A stretch of 64,000 bases of DNA from an uncultured Clostridia bacterium (GTDB lineage: Bacteria > Bacillota > Clostridia > TANB77 > UBA1234), in NCBI GenBank assembly GCA_934149405.1, contig CAKPEV010000001.1, positions 235,050-299,049 on the forward strand. The letters are read 5' to 3'. Below are positions 25,666 to 34,094 of the stretch, one piece after another. Below the pieces are notes generated by a model that saw nothing but the letters and a program-made list of their open reading frames with translations, made no database searches and was not told where the DNA came from. Both the position numbers and the translations under genes were made by a program. Numbering within the stretch: position 1 is the stretch's first letter; every line of letters starts with the position of its first letter.

Positions 25666-27285
25666 CTACCTTTGATAATATATCTCCATATCTTCTATTT
25701 CTCCAATCTCTTCACAATTCTTTTCTAGATATTCATCTATTTCTTTAGGTTCTTGCCAAAATCTTTCCTCATTACGTAAAATAATCGTATTTTCCCATTT
25801 TTTCATTTTGTCCATAGATTTTTGAACGCCTTTGTATCCAAGATTTCCATAAAAGAACAAGTCAAATTCATTGTTATTCCTATTCATCGGAGCCATGTAC
25901 AGAGACGCATCACTTGAAACAACCATTACTTTGTATCCTTCATTTTCTTTTTCTTTTATGTACTCTATAACTGTACTAATTCTTTCTAGTTCTTCATTAT
26001 CAAATGCATGTTTTGAATATATCTCTAATCCTTGTGGGACAACTTCATTTTTCACTCTGTAACCATAATTACATAACAATCCTATACACAAAAATAAAGA
26101 AAGTACATAAAAATTTACTTTTATGAATTTATACTTTTCTTCTATCACTCCATAGCCAATAGTACATAACAAAATAATATTGAACAAGTTATATATTATA
26201 TCTATAAGCGTTATCTCGTTTTCTTCCATGCCAGAAGACGTTACATCAAAATATGGTGAAACTCTTAATGCGACAATCACTAGTACAACAATAAGCTTTA
26301 TTATATCTTTTTTTTCGTACTCTTGAAGTATATTCATTGTCTTTATTAATATAAATCCACTTGTGAATAAAGCTAAATAAATATGATACGTGTTTGCAAG
26401 TGGAAGGGCAAAAAACATATTCGCAATTGCATACAAATTAATTATAAATAACTCTTTATCACTCTTATTAAGATTCCATACCATGAGTCCTGTTATAAAT
26501 ATCGCCAGCATTATTACAAAGTATGGATTCCCAGCTCTTATATTTGTATTGTTTCCACCAAATTCAAGTATGCTCCCAAAGCATAAATTTATATAATCAT
26601 AAAAGTTTCCTGCACATAGCATTACTATTATCGCCGGAACCATTATGCAAAAAAATCCTGCCATTTTCACCAAAATTTCTTTTATTGGATTTCTTTTCTC
26701 TATAGCAATTCCATAAATCAATGAAATTAATCCTGAAGCTATTACTGCCATTCCACCAACTGTCTGTTTTGATAAAAATGCGCAAGCAAGAAAAATACCA
26801 TTCAAGAAATCATACTTGTAACTTGATTTTTCCTTATTCTTTTTTATTTCCATGAGCATAGCTAACATTATGAAAGATAGACAAAAAATATTATAGTTCG
26901 CCACACCTATTATTGTTGCATTAGCAAGTAAAAAAAAGAGTATTAAAACATCTAAAAATTTATTTCTGTCATCACCAATTTCTTTTGCAATATTATAAAA
27001 AAGTATCGCAAAAACTCCATACGATATTCCTGAAAAAATATCATATACAACAAATGAAGCACCGAAAATCTTAAATACTGCTCCGCCAACTAAATAAAAT
27101 AATGGACCTGTTATTACATTCATTTCGGTGTAAATCAAATCACCATTTGCTATTTTTTGCATCATATGAAATACCCAAATTTTATCATAATTGAATGCTT
27201 TTGAGTTTAAGTTAAATAATATTACAATGACACTAAAAAATAAAAATACAATTATCGATTCTACTATTTTCTTATTTTTTGACAT
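25666..27285 (-). CDS. Polytopic membrane protein, GT-C glycosyltransferase-like
   Basis: 539 aa with about ten to twelve membrane helices and a C-terminal part outside them (about 430-539). The first loop after helix one carries NYDKIWVFHMMQKIANGDLIYTE in pieces, with an acidic residue and the pattern that precedes a lipid-sugar site in GT39/ArnT-like enzymes; the usual paired acidic residues are not both clear. Such enzymes move sugars from a polyprenyl phosphate donor onto proteins or glycans outside the membrane. ATG 27285 with AGGAAAGG upstream. It follows the methyltransferase gene by 18 bases and is likely co-transcribed. The exact substrate cannot be told; O-antigen-polymerase-like proteins are an alternative. 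Confidence 0.6.
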   Translation of the reverse strand: MSKNKKIVESIIVFLFFSVIVILFNLNSKAFNYDKIWVFHMMQKIANGDLIYTEMNVITGPLFYLVGGAVFKIFGASFVVYDIFSGISYGVFAILFYNIAKEIGDDRNKFLDVLILFFLLANATIIGVANYNIFCLSFIMLAMLMEIKKNKEKSSYKYDFLNGIFLACAFLSKQTVGGMAVIASGLISLIYGIAIEKRNPIKEILVKMAGFFCIMVPAIIVMLCAGNFYDYINLCFGSILEFGGNNTNIRAGNPYFVIMLAIFITGLMVWNLNKSDKELFIINLYAIANMFFALPLANTYHIYLALFTSGFILIKTMNILQEYEKKDIIKLIVVLVIVALRVSPYFDVTSSGMEENEITLIDIIYNLFNIILLCTIGYGVIEEKYKFIKVNFYVLSLFLCIGLLCNYGYRVKNEVVPQGLEIYSKHAFDNEELERISTVIEYIKEKENEGYKVMVVSSDASLYMAPMNRNNNEFDLFFYGNLGYKGVQKSMDKMKKWENTIILRNEERFWQEPKEIDEYLEKNCEEIGEIEDMEIYYQR

Positions 27286-27303
27286 ATAAGTTTTTAGCCT
27301 TTC

Positions 27304-27897
27304 CTAATTTTCTTTTATACACTTTAAAACATGAAATCCAGCCTTTTTATCAACAATTTCACAATTTTCAAATATACTATTTAATTCTTTAATTGTGCTT
27401 GGTGCTCCATGTTTTTTATTTATAACCAAATATAGTATGCCACCTTTTTTCAAATGCTTATTTGCATCTTCGTATATTTTATAAATAACTGCTTTGCCAG
27501 CTCTTATTGGTGGATTAGTTATAATTGTATCATACTCATTTTTTATATTTGAAAAGCCGTCTGATTCAACAATGCTTGCATCCACTTTATTTAGTGCTAC
27601 ATTTCTTCTCGCAAGCTCTAATGCTCTATGATTAACATCAAGCATAGTCACAGTTTTTACCTTTTTATTTTTTGAAAGTATTATTCCTATAACTCCATAA
27701 CCACAACCAACATCAAGTATGTCGCCTTCTACTTTCTCAAAAATTGTCTTTATTAAAAATTCAGAAGCAAAGTCTATATGATTTTTCGAAAAGACTCCAT
27801 TATCACTTATAAATTTAAACTTGTGTCCATTTAATTCATAGTCTATAATTCTTTCTTCTGACTTTGATGTTGGATCTTGTGAATAATAGTGATCCAA
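27304..27897 (-). CDS. Class I SAM-dependent methyltransferase, RsmC-like
   Basis: 197 aa. I choose TTG 27897 because AAAGGGGG lies seven bases upstream; a GTG eight codons earlier has no binding site. Motif I is ILDVGCGYGVIGI (about residues 68-80), an acidic strand end follows (TVTMLDVNHRALELA), and the catalytic motif is TNPPIRAG (about 127-134). NPP motifs mark N-methylation of bases, and this size with an N-terminal HYYSQDP is typical of the Firmicutes YbxB/RsmC-type enzymes that methylate guanine in 16S rRNA. Methylated base not provable here. It starts a two-gene unit. Confidence 0.82.
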   Translation of the reverse strand: MDHYYSQDPTSKSEERIIDYELNGHKFKFISDNGVFSKNHIDFASEFLIKTIFEKVEGDILDVGCGYGVIGIILSKNKKVKTVTMLDVNHRALELARRNVALNKVDASIVESDGFSNIKNEYDTIITNPPIRAGKAVIYKIYEDANKHLKKGGILYLVINKKHGAPSTIKELNSIFENCEIVDKKAGFHVLKCIKEN

Positions 27898-27925
27898 ATT
27901 TATTCCCCCTTTATTTAACACGAAA

Positions 27926-27960
27926 AGGTCGCCTCAAAGGTGATTTCCATCAGGCGACCT
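27926..27960 (-). terminator. Terminator of the M23 hydrolase gene
   Basis: AGGTCGCCT and AGGCGACCT pair perfectly, followed on the minus strand by TTTTCG. It lies directly after the ftsE-ftsX-hydrolase unit. Confidence 0.85.
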
Positions 27961-27967
27961 AAAAGTT

Positions 27968-29101
27968 TTATTTTTTCTTTATATATCCATCCAATGGATT
28001 TACATACTTACCGTTTACTCTGACTTCAAAATGTACGTGAGGTCCTGTGGCATATCCTGTTGAACCAACTAGCATTATTACATCGCCAGCTTTTACTGTA
28101 TCGCCCTTCTTAACTAGTAGCTTTTGTGAATGGGCATAAAGTGTAACTATTCCGCCCCCATGGTCTATCATTACTGTATAACCATATCCTGAAATCCATC
28201 CAGCTGTAATTACTTTACCGTTTGCTGCCGCAACAACATTCTTACCATTACATCCAGCACCCGCTATATCAACGCCAGTGTGCATTTTATACACTTTTAA
28301 AACTGGATGCAATCTGTTACCAAAGTACGAACTTATTCCATAATAGCCTGGAAGTGGCCATGTCATTGTTCCACCAGTGTATTTACTATTTGTTGATGAA
28401 CTTGCTATTCTCTTTAACTCTGCTTCTAGTTCATCTGCTTTTTTCTGTAACGCATCAATTGATTTTTCCAAATCCTTTTGGTCTGTTTTTAATTGTCCTA
28501 AATATTTTGTCCTTATTTGTACTGTATCATTTAGTTCTGCTAATTTTACTTCAAGGTTTGATTTTAGTTCTGCAAGAGCAACTTTATCACTCTCTAAGTT
28601 TTGCTTTTCTCTATCAATTGATTCTTTTTCTAATTCTATTTCTTTCATAAGATTATCATCATACTCAAGAATTCTTTCTATTAATCTTTCACGATACATA
28701 AATTCTGTTGGATCATCTGTATCATATGCGATATCCCATAAAGAGTTTGAACCATCTTTATAGTAAGACACCATTCTATTTTTACGTTGCTCATACTTTT
28801 TATCGTATTCGCCTTCCATATACAATATATTCTCTTCCGCTATTTTTATATTTTTCTCAACACGTGCAATTTCATCTTTAGTAGTAGCAATTTTAGTTTC
28901 AGTTGAATTAATATTTTGGTCTAATGTATCAATTTGTTTCAATACATCTTTTTGTTCTGCCTTATTTTCTTTCAAATCTTTTTGAGCATCTTTAATTTGT
29001 GTTGTTGTATTGTTTAATTGATTCTTTACTGTTGTACTCGAAGCCAATACTGTTGACGAAATAATACTTAATGCAAAAACAAATGCAATAAACCTTTTCA
29101 T
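27968..29101 (-). CDS. EnvC-like murein hydrolase with coiled coil and M23 domain
   Basis: 377 aa from ATG 29101 behind AAAGGAGG. A signal peptide (MKRFIAFVFALSIISSTVLA) precedes two long coiled coils (about 22-235). The C-terminal M23/LytM domain has HPVLKVYKMHTGVDIAG, which supplies the His and Asp zinc ligands, and GPHVHFEVRVNG, which supplies the HxH pair. All catalytic residues appear intact, so it is probably an active D,D-endopeptidase and not only an activator. It lies 25 bases after ftsX in the same direction. In many bacteria the FtsEX transporter-like complex controls exactly this kind of coiled-coil hydrolase outside the membrane, which is strong support for its role in septal wall cutting. 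Confidence 0.88.
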   Translation of the reverse strand: MKRFIAFVFALSIISSTVLASSTTVKNQLNNTTTQIKDAQKDLKENKAEQKDVLKQIDTLDQNINSTETKIATTKDEIARVEKNIKIAEENILYMEGEYDKKYEQRKNRMVSYYKDGSNSLWDIAYDTDDPTEFMYRERLIERILEYDDNLMKEIELEKESIDREKQNLESDKVALAELKSNLEVKLAELNDTVQIRTKYLGQLKTDQKDLEKSIDALQKKADELEAELKRIASSSTNSKYTGGTMTWPLPGYYGISSYFGNRLHPVLKVYKMHTGVDIAGAGCNGKNVVAAANGKVITAGWISGYGYTVMIDHGGGIVTLYAHSQKLLVKKGDTVKAGDVIMLVGSTGYATGPHVHFEVRVNGKYVNPLDGYIKKK

Positions 29102-29125
29102 CCTTACTTTACCTCCTTTGTATAA

Positions 29126-30022
29126 CTAAACATCCAAATATTTATTCATAGACATTGTACTTCCAAAGATACCAATACCTGTTCCAATCACCACTAACAT
29201 AAGTCTCAAGTTAGGTAGTATATCTTCTAACGTCATGTACTTGTAACTTGCTCTTCTTCCTATCATTCCTATAATAGGATTGTAACAGATTCTAACTAAT
29301 AAAATGACAATTAAAACTGCTACAAGTGACATTATAACGCCTTCAATTGCAAATGGCATTTTTACGAATGTATCTTTCGCTCCAACATATTTCATAATAG
29401 AAATTTCTTTTCTTCTCGCATAAAGCATAAGCTTCATCGTATTTACCATTAAGAAAACAGAAAGTTCTATTATCAAAATCATAGCCGTTATAGCAATAAT
29501 CTTAGTTGATTGTGCCTCTTTTATAGCCTTTTCTGCACTCTCACTTACAACTACATCATTTTCATTCTTACCAACACCATTAGAATTTCTTAGCATACTA
29601 ATTATTTCATCTTGTGCTTCTAATGTTTCAAAAGTTACTTTGAAATATGGTTGATAAATCTCCTTTAATTGTTCTTCAGAGTATCCAGAAACAAGTATAC
29701 TCTTTATCTCGCCTGCCTTTTTTATAGCCTCATCTTGAGAAACATACTCAACTTTTTTTACGCCTTGCATCCCCATCAATCTTGTTTTGATAGTGTCAAC
29801 CTCATCTTCTGTTACATCTATATCTAAGTATGCCATTATTTTTGAACTCGCCTCTTGCTTTTGCTCTATGATAGAATTCGCATTAACTAATACCATATAT
29901 CCACACGCGACAATAAGCATAGTTGCAAACATTGTGCTGATTGAAATAAGAACATTTTTCATATTCTTTTTCATACTTTCAAAAGCTTCAAAAAACCAGT
30001 AACTAATTGTACCTATGTTCAT
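29126..30022 (-). CDS. ftsX: Cell division protein FtsX
   Basis: 298 aa from ATG 30022, which has AAAGGTG nine bases upstream and overlaps the end of ftsE by 20 bases; upstream in-frame starts lie within ftsE and lack a binding site. Four membrane helices: one near residues 25-45 and three at the C-terminus, with an outer domain of about 110 residues between the first two. The inner loop motif LYARRKEISIMKYVGAKDTF, which touches the ATPase, is typical of FtsX. With FtsE it sends ATP hydrolysis signals to the hydrolase downstream. Confidence 0.93.
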   Translation of the reverse strand: MNIGTISYWFFEAFESMKKNMKNVLISISTMFATMLIVACGYMVLVNANSIIEQKQEASSKIMAYLDIDVTEDEVDTIKTRLMGMQGVKKVEYVSQDEAIKKAGEIKSILVSGYSEEQLKEIYQPYFKVTFETLEAQDEIISMLRNSNGVGKNENDVVVSESAEKAIKEAQSTKIIAITAMILIIELSVFLMVNTMKLMLYARRKEISIMKYVGAKDTFVKMPFAIEGVIMSLVAVLIVILLVRICYNPIIGMIGRRASYKYMTLEDILPNLRLMLVVIGTGIGIFGSTMSMNKYLDV

Positions 30023-30698
30023 TACTATACACACCTTTCTTAATGTCACTGCAAACCGTTCCATTTTCAATCGCAATAACTCTTTTTTGCATTTTGTCTA
30101 CAATCTCCTTAGCGTGTGTTGCAACAACAACTGTAGTACCTCTTCTATTTATGTCATTTAGCAAAGACATTATCTCCCATGCCGTATCTGGGTCAAGGTT
30201 ACCTGTTGGCTCGTCCGCAATAAGCATCATAGGATTGTTTACAATTGCTCTAGCAACTGCAACTCTTTGCTGCTCACCACCTGACAATTCATCAGGATAC
30301 ATCTTCGCCTTATTTAATAATCCAACTAGAGACAAAACTGTAGGTACTTGTCTCTTTATAGCACTAGACCTCGCACCTATAACTCTCATAGCATAGGCAA
30401 CGTTTTCATATATTGTTCTATCAGGCAAAAGTCTAAAATCTTGAAAGACTATCCCCATTTTTCTTCTTAGCAATGGGACTTTATTTTTAGGAATTTTAGT
30501 AATATCCTTTCCGTTTATATAAATACTGCCAGACGTAGGTTCAACCTCTTTTAGTAGCATTTTCATAAGCGTAGATTTTCCACATCCACTTGGTCCAACT
30601 ATAAAAGCAAACTCACCTTTTTCTATTTCAAGTGTAGTGTGTTTTACGGCTTCAATTCCTGTGCCATATGTTTTACACACATCATCAAAAATAATCAT
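30003..30698 (-). CDS. ftsE: Cell division ATP-binding protein FtsE
   Basis: 231-aa ABC ATPase. Walker A GPSGCGKST at 35-43, Q loop VFQDFRLL, signature LSGGEQQ at about 139-145 and Walker B LIADEPTGNLDP, all intact. VFQDFRLLPDRTIYENVAYA is a good FtsE fingerprint. ATG 30698 follows GGGAGG. First gene of ftsE-ftsX-hydrolase. Confidence 0.95.
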   Translation of the reverse strand: MIIFDDVCKTYGTGIEAVKHTTLEIEKGEFAFIVGPSGCGKSTLMKMLLKEVEPTSGSIYINGKDITKIPKNKVPLLRRKMGIVFQDFRLLPDRTIYENVAYAMRVIGARSSAIKRQVPTVLSLVGLLNKAKMYPDELSGGEQQRVAVARAIVNNPMMLIADEPTGNLDPDTAWEIMSLLNDINRRGTTVVVATHAKEIVDKMQKRVIAIENGTVCSDIKKGVYSNEHRYN

Positions 30699-30806
30699 TT
30701 AAATCCTCCCAGGGATTGCAATTTCAATATTTATTGCAAACTTACAATATACAAATTCTCATTATTTCTAATTATATTTCATCTTGAAAATCTATATTCA
30801 CCTAAA

Positions 30807-30835
30807 TTATAACAATAAAGGAAAATAAAATCAAC
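30807..30835 (-). promoter_or_regulatory. Promoter of the ftsEX unit
   Basis: Minus-strand TTGATT (30835-30830) and TATAAT (30812-30807), spacing 17, about 100 bases upstream of ftsE. Confidence 0.75.
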
Positions 30836-30916
30836 CATTGATTATGTGAATTTTTTCTGAAAAAGCTCTAAGTTTCCATAATATTTTCAGACCAAACTCA
30901 TGATATTTTTGCAACA

Positions 30917-30966
30917 AAAAATCCCAACATCTTAGCTTTTTATTTCTTCTAAGAAATTGGGATTTT
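30917..30966 (-). terminator. Terminator of pilin candidate 6
   Basis: AAAATCCCAA and TTGGGATTTT pair, with a second short stem (CTTAG/CTAAG) inside the loop, followed on the minus strand by a T-run. It lies after the pilin gene and its in-frame extension. Confidence 0.85.
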
Positions 30967-31034
30967 CGTTATGGGGCTAATTGCTCTTGGTTGAAACCTT
31001 TTGGTGATACACCTCCTGTACCACTTGTTGGCGC

Positions 31035-31382
31035 TCAAGTTCCACTGCCAGCGGAATTTGCTGATTGGAAAAATAGTACTGCCCAATTGCATATTGTAAC
31101 GGCTCCTGCAATTATAATCGCACCAATTATATAGTTTACACTCGCTCTCTTTAACTCTGCCTTTTCATTTGCGGCAGATGTCACGTATTTAATGCCTATG
31201 TATATAAGCATACCAATTGCTATCGCATAACCAATCCACTGAATCGCACCTAATATCGTTTTAGCCATTGGCGAAATTCCATCTGGTGCCGAAGGGTTTG
31301 GTTCCATTGGAACAAAAGCAAACACTAAGCTTGGAACCAATAACAATGCAACAATTGTTAATATTGATATATATTTTTTCAT
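31035..31382 (-). CDS. VirB2/TrbC-like pilin candidate 6, followed by an in-frame extension
   Basis: 115 aa, ATG 31382 behind GAGGAG. Signal peptide MKKYISILTIVALLLVPSLV, helix IQWIGYAIAIGMLIYIGIKY, loop TSAANEKAELKRAS, and helix YIIGAIIIAGAVTICNWAVL: a clear relative of the pilins near 22 kb, nine kilobases away. The gene ends with TGA, the only TGA among the 34 main genes. After it the same frame stays open for 21 codons (APTSGTGGVSPKGFNQEQLAP) to a TAA at about 30972, just before the terminator. The extension has the Pro/Gly/Ser make-up of a pilin tail. A recent nonsense change or read-through are both possible. Confidence 0.78.
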   Translation of the reverse strand: MKKYISILTIVALLLVPSLVFAFVPMEPNPSAPDGISPMAKTILGAIQWIGYAIAIGMLIYIGIKYVTSAANEKAELKRASVNYIIGAIIIAGAVTICNWAVLFFQSANSAGSGT

Positions 31383-31420
31383 ATTATCACTCTCCTCATG
31401 AAACTCTCTCTATTGTAACC

Positions 31421-31449
31421 ATTATAGCACATTTATGGTATTTTGCCAA
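31421..31449 (-). promoter_or_regulatory. Promoter of pilin candidate 6
   Basis: Minus-strand TTGGCA (31449-31444) and TATAAT (31426-31421), spacing 17, in the TGTGCTATAAT context. Confidence 0.78.
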
Positions 31450-31453
31450 TATG

Positions 31454-32380
31454 CTACATATTGCAATATTTTTCAACAATTTTAACAATACCTTTACAAT
31501 CTATTCCATAATATTTCATAAGTTCGTCCCATTTTCCAGATTGTCCAAACTCATCTTTTATCCCTATTCTTACTACTCTTTTAGGAAACTTCTCAGATAG
31601 CAACTCACAAACAGCCCCTCCAAGACCGCCTATTATGCTATGGTCTTCAACTGTAAATATGACCTTACTTTCCTTCGCTGCTCTTAGTATTGTCTCTTCA
31701 TCTAACGGCTTAATTGTGTGAACATCTAGCACTCTTACATTTATTCCTTTTTCTTTTAACTCTTTTTGTGCTTTTAAACTTTCAGCAACTGTCACACCAG
31801 TTGCAATAATTGTCGCATCGTTTCCCTCACCATGTTGAACCGCTTTTCCAAATTCAAAATTTACTGATGGAGCATATATCTCTTCTACTTTAGGCCTTGT
31901 TAATCTAATATAAACAGGTCCATTTAACTTTGATGCCTCTCTAACAATCCATTTAGTCTCCATATCATCGCAAGGCGAAAATACCGTTAAGTTTGGTATC
32001 ACTCTCATTAGCGCTATATCTTCTAAAGCTTGATGCGATGCTCCGTCTTCCCCTACAGTAATACCAGCATGAGTTGCTGCAATTTTCACATTAAGCTTTG
32101 AATAACAAACACCATTCCTTATTTGATCGTATGCACGTCCACTCGCAAATATAGCAAATGTACTTGCAAATGGTATTTTTCCTCCAATAGCTAGTCCTGC
32201 AGCTGTTCCTATCATATCTTGTTCGGCAATTCCCATATCAAAAAATCTTTCTGAAAAAGCTTTCTTAAATTCGACTGTTTTAGTTGCTGTGGCTAGATCC
32301 GCATCCAAAACAACAATGTTAGAATTCTCTTTTCCAAGTTCCAACAAAGCCTCGCCATAACTATCTCTTGTAGCTTTCAT
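31454..32380 (-). CDS. Transketolase, C-terminal subunit
   Basis: 308 aa, ATG 32380 behind AAAGGAG. It holds the pyrimidine-binding and C-terminal domains of a split transketolase, the usual form in many Clostridia. Visible marks are the Glu-containing MGIAEQDMIGTAAGLA (about 70-85), which contacts thiamine diphosphate, and HAGITVGEDGASHQALED (about 135-152), which shapes the substrate channel. The C-terminal part runs to FTVEDHSIIGGLGGA. It pairs with the N-terminal subunit encoded 37 bases upstream to move two-carbon units in the pentose phosphate pathway. Confidence 0.92.
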   Translation of the reverse strand: MKATRDSYGEALLELGKENSNIVVLDADLATATKTVEFKKAFSERFFDMGIAEQDMIGTAAGLAIGGKIPFASTFAIFASGRAYDQIRNGVCYSKLNVKIAATHAGITVGEDGASHQALEDIALMRVIPNLTVFSPCDDMETKWIVREASKLNGPVYIRLTRPKVEEIYAPSVNFEFGKAVQHGEGNDATIIATGVTVAESLKAQKELKEKGINVRVLDVHTIKPLDEETILRAAKESKVIFTVEDHSIIGGLGGAVCELLSEKFPKRVVRIGIKDEFGQSGKWDELMKYYGIDCKGIVKIVEKYCNM

Positions 32381-32417
32381 AACATACTCCTTTCAACATA
32401 CATTTTATAGTACTAGC

Positions 32418-33206
32418 TTATTCAAGCTCTCTAATTGCCATTTCGTATTCTTCTTTCTTAGGAGCCTTTCCATGCCATTCACATTTGTTTTCCATAAAAG
32501 AAACGCCTTTTCCCTTTATGGTGTTTGCAATTATCATAGAAGGTTTATCTTGTTGTTTTGCATTTTTTACAGCAGATATAATTTCATTAAAATCATGTCC
32601 ATTTATTTCTTGAACATAAAAGCCAAATGCTTCAAACTTTTCTTTAACAGGTGCAATTCTCATTACCTCATCATTAGTTCCGTCAATCTGAAGTTTATTG
32701 TAATCAAGAAATGTAATCAAATTATTTATTTTATAATGGCTAGCTGTCATCGCAGCTTCCCAAATTTGTCCTTCGTCAATTTCACCATCACCTAATATCG
32801 CATAAACATAGTTATCTTTTTTATCCATTTCAAATGCCAACGCTATGCCATTAGCAATAGAAAGTCCCTGACCAAGTGAGCCACTACTTGCATCAACACC
32901 TGGTGTTTTTAAACAAGAAGGATGTCCTTGTAATCTGCTATTTAGCTTTCTAAAAGTAGTTAATTCTTCTTTTGGAAAGAACCCCACCTCTGCTAGAGTT
33001 GCATAAAGAGCCGCAGAAGCATGCCCTTTCGAAAGCACAACCTTGTCGCCTTCATTTATTAGATTAAAATATATAGCAACTAAAATATCAGCACATGATA
33101 ACGCACCACCAACATGACCTGAACTTGCGTTATACACTTGAAATAATATATTTCTTCTTATTTCTTTTGAAATATCTTCTAACTCTGAAATAGACCTTGT
33201 AACCAT
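32418..33206 (-). CDS. Transketolase, N-terminal subunit
   Basis: 262 aa, ATG 33206 behind AAAGGAGG. It contains the thiamine diphosphate and Mg-binding domain: GHVGGALSCADILVAIYF (about 30-47), KGHASAALYATLAEVG and the metal motif GDGEIDEGQIWEA (about 140-152), with LDYNKLQIDGT. It has about the length of stand-alone N-terminal subunits. It is followed directly by the other half and preceded 11 bases earlier by the yitT gene. Confidence 0.92.
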   Translation of the reverse strand: MVTRSISELEDISKEIRRNILFQVYNASSGHVGGALSCADILVAIYFNLINEGDKVVLSKGHASAALYATLAEVGFFPKEELTTFRKLNSRLQGHPSCLKTPGVDASSGSLGQGLSIANGIALAFEMDKKDNYVYAILGDGEIDEGQIWEAAMTASHYKINNLITFLDYNKLQIDGTNDEVMRIAPVKEKFEAFGFYVQEINGHDFNEIISAVKNAKQQDKPSMIIANTIKGKGVSFMENKCEWHGKAPKKEEYEMAIRELE

Positions 33207-33217
33207 ATATTCCTCCT

Positions 33218-34070
33218 TTATCCAACTTTGAAACCTTCTCCAATTGCCTCTGTAACAGTTGTTACTATTGTGAAAGATTTGTCATCAACACTTTTTACAA
33301 TCTGTTTTAATTTCGGTATTTCTTTATGATTTACAACACAAAGCAAAATATATCTTTCCTTATTTGTATACGTTCCAACTGCATTAACCTTAGTTGAAGT
33401 TCTTTTTATTTCTTGATGTATTAAATCTGAAATTTCATCAGGTTTTTCAGTTATTATAAATACTGCTTTTGCGTAGTCAACGCCCTCTAAAATCAAGTTT
33501 AAAACTTTAGTCATAACAAATACTGCAACAACTGAATAAAGTGCGATTTCTATACTTCCAAATGCAATTGCAAGTGTTATTATTACAATACCATCGACCA
33601 TCAAAAGAATATTTCCTAAATTCATATACGGCTTTTTAATATGAACTAACTTTGCAATCAAATCTGTTCCACCAGTTGAACCACCAGCTCTGTATGTAAG
33701 AGCTATACCAATTCCAGAAACAACGCCACCATATAATGCAGCAAGCATAAAATCACTTGTTAGAGAACCAAGCATTCCGCCTATACTAATTCCGACAGAA
33801 CATCCAACCATACCTATAAAACTTTTAAAGCTATAGTTAAAACCAACAACTTTCCAAGTGATTAAAAAGGCAGGTATATTTATTAAGAAAATTCCTATAT
33901 CAGCTGGTATATTAAACAAATAATACATTATAGTTGCTATTCCGCGAAAAGCCACCCGTAGAAATTTTAACTGGCAAAAGTATAGAGCCAACACTTATTC
34001 CTAACATTAAACTTCCTATTACTAGCATAACATAGTTTAATGCTTCTTTTAATTTTGGATTATCTTTCAT
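33218..34070 (-). pseudogene. YitT-family membrane protein with a single-base frameshift
   Basis: The real start is ATG 34070 with GAGGTG upstream, reading MKDNPKLKEALNYVMLVIGS and on to LPVKISTGGFS. At about 33943-33947 the minus strand reads TTTTCGCGGAATAGC; removing one base restores TTT TCG GGA ATA GCA, giving the family motif STGGFSGIATIMYYLF. After this point the second frame runs intact to 33218 through the remaining membrane helices and the C-terminal DUF2179 cytoplasmic domain (VFIITEKPDEISDLIHQEIK). Everything except this base looks functional, so the change is very recent or a sequencing error. Role of YitT proteins is poorly known. It sits inside a minus-strand run with csaB and the transketolase genes. 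Confidence 0.82.
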
Positions 34071-34094
34071 AATTCACCTCTTAAAAATAAATAA

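Noticed and set aside
3452..31382. Integrative conjugative element.
   Set aside because: No relaxase, coupling protein, integrase, excisionase or flanking attachment repeats are visible, and the pilin genes are mixed with tRNA and ordinary genes. It could still be a remnant.
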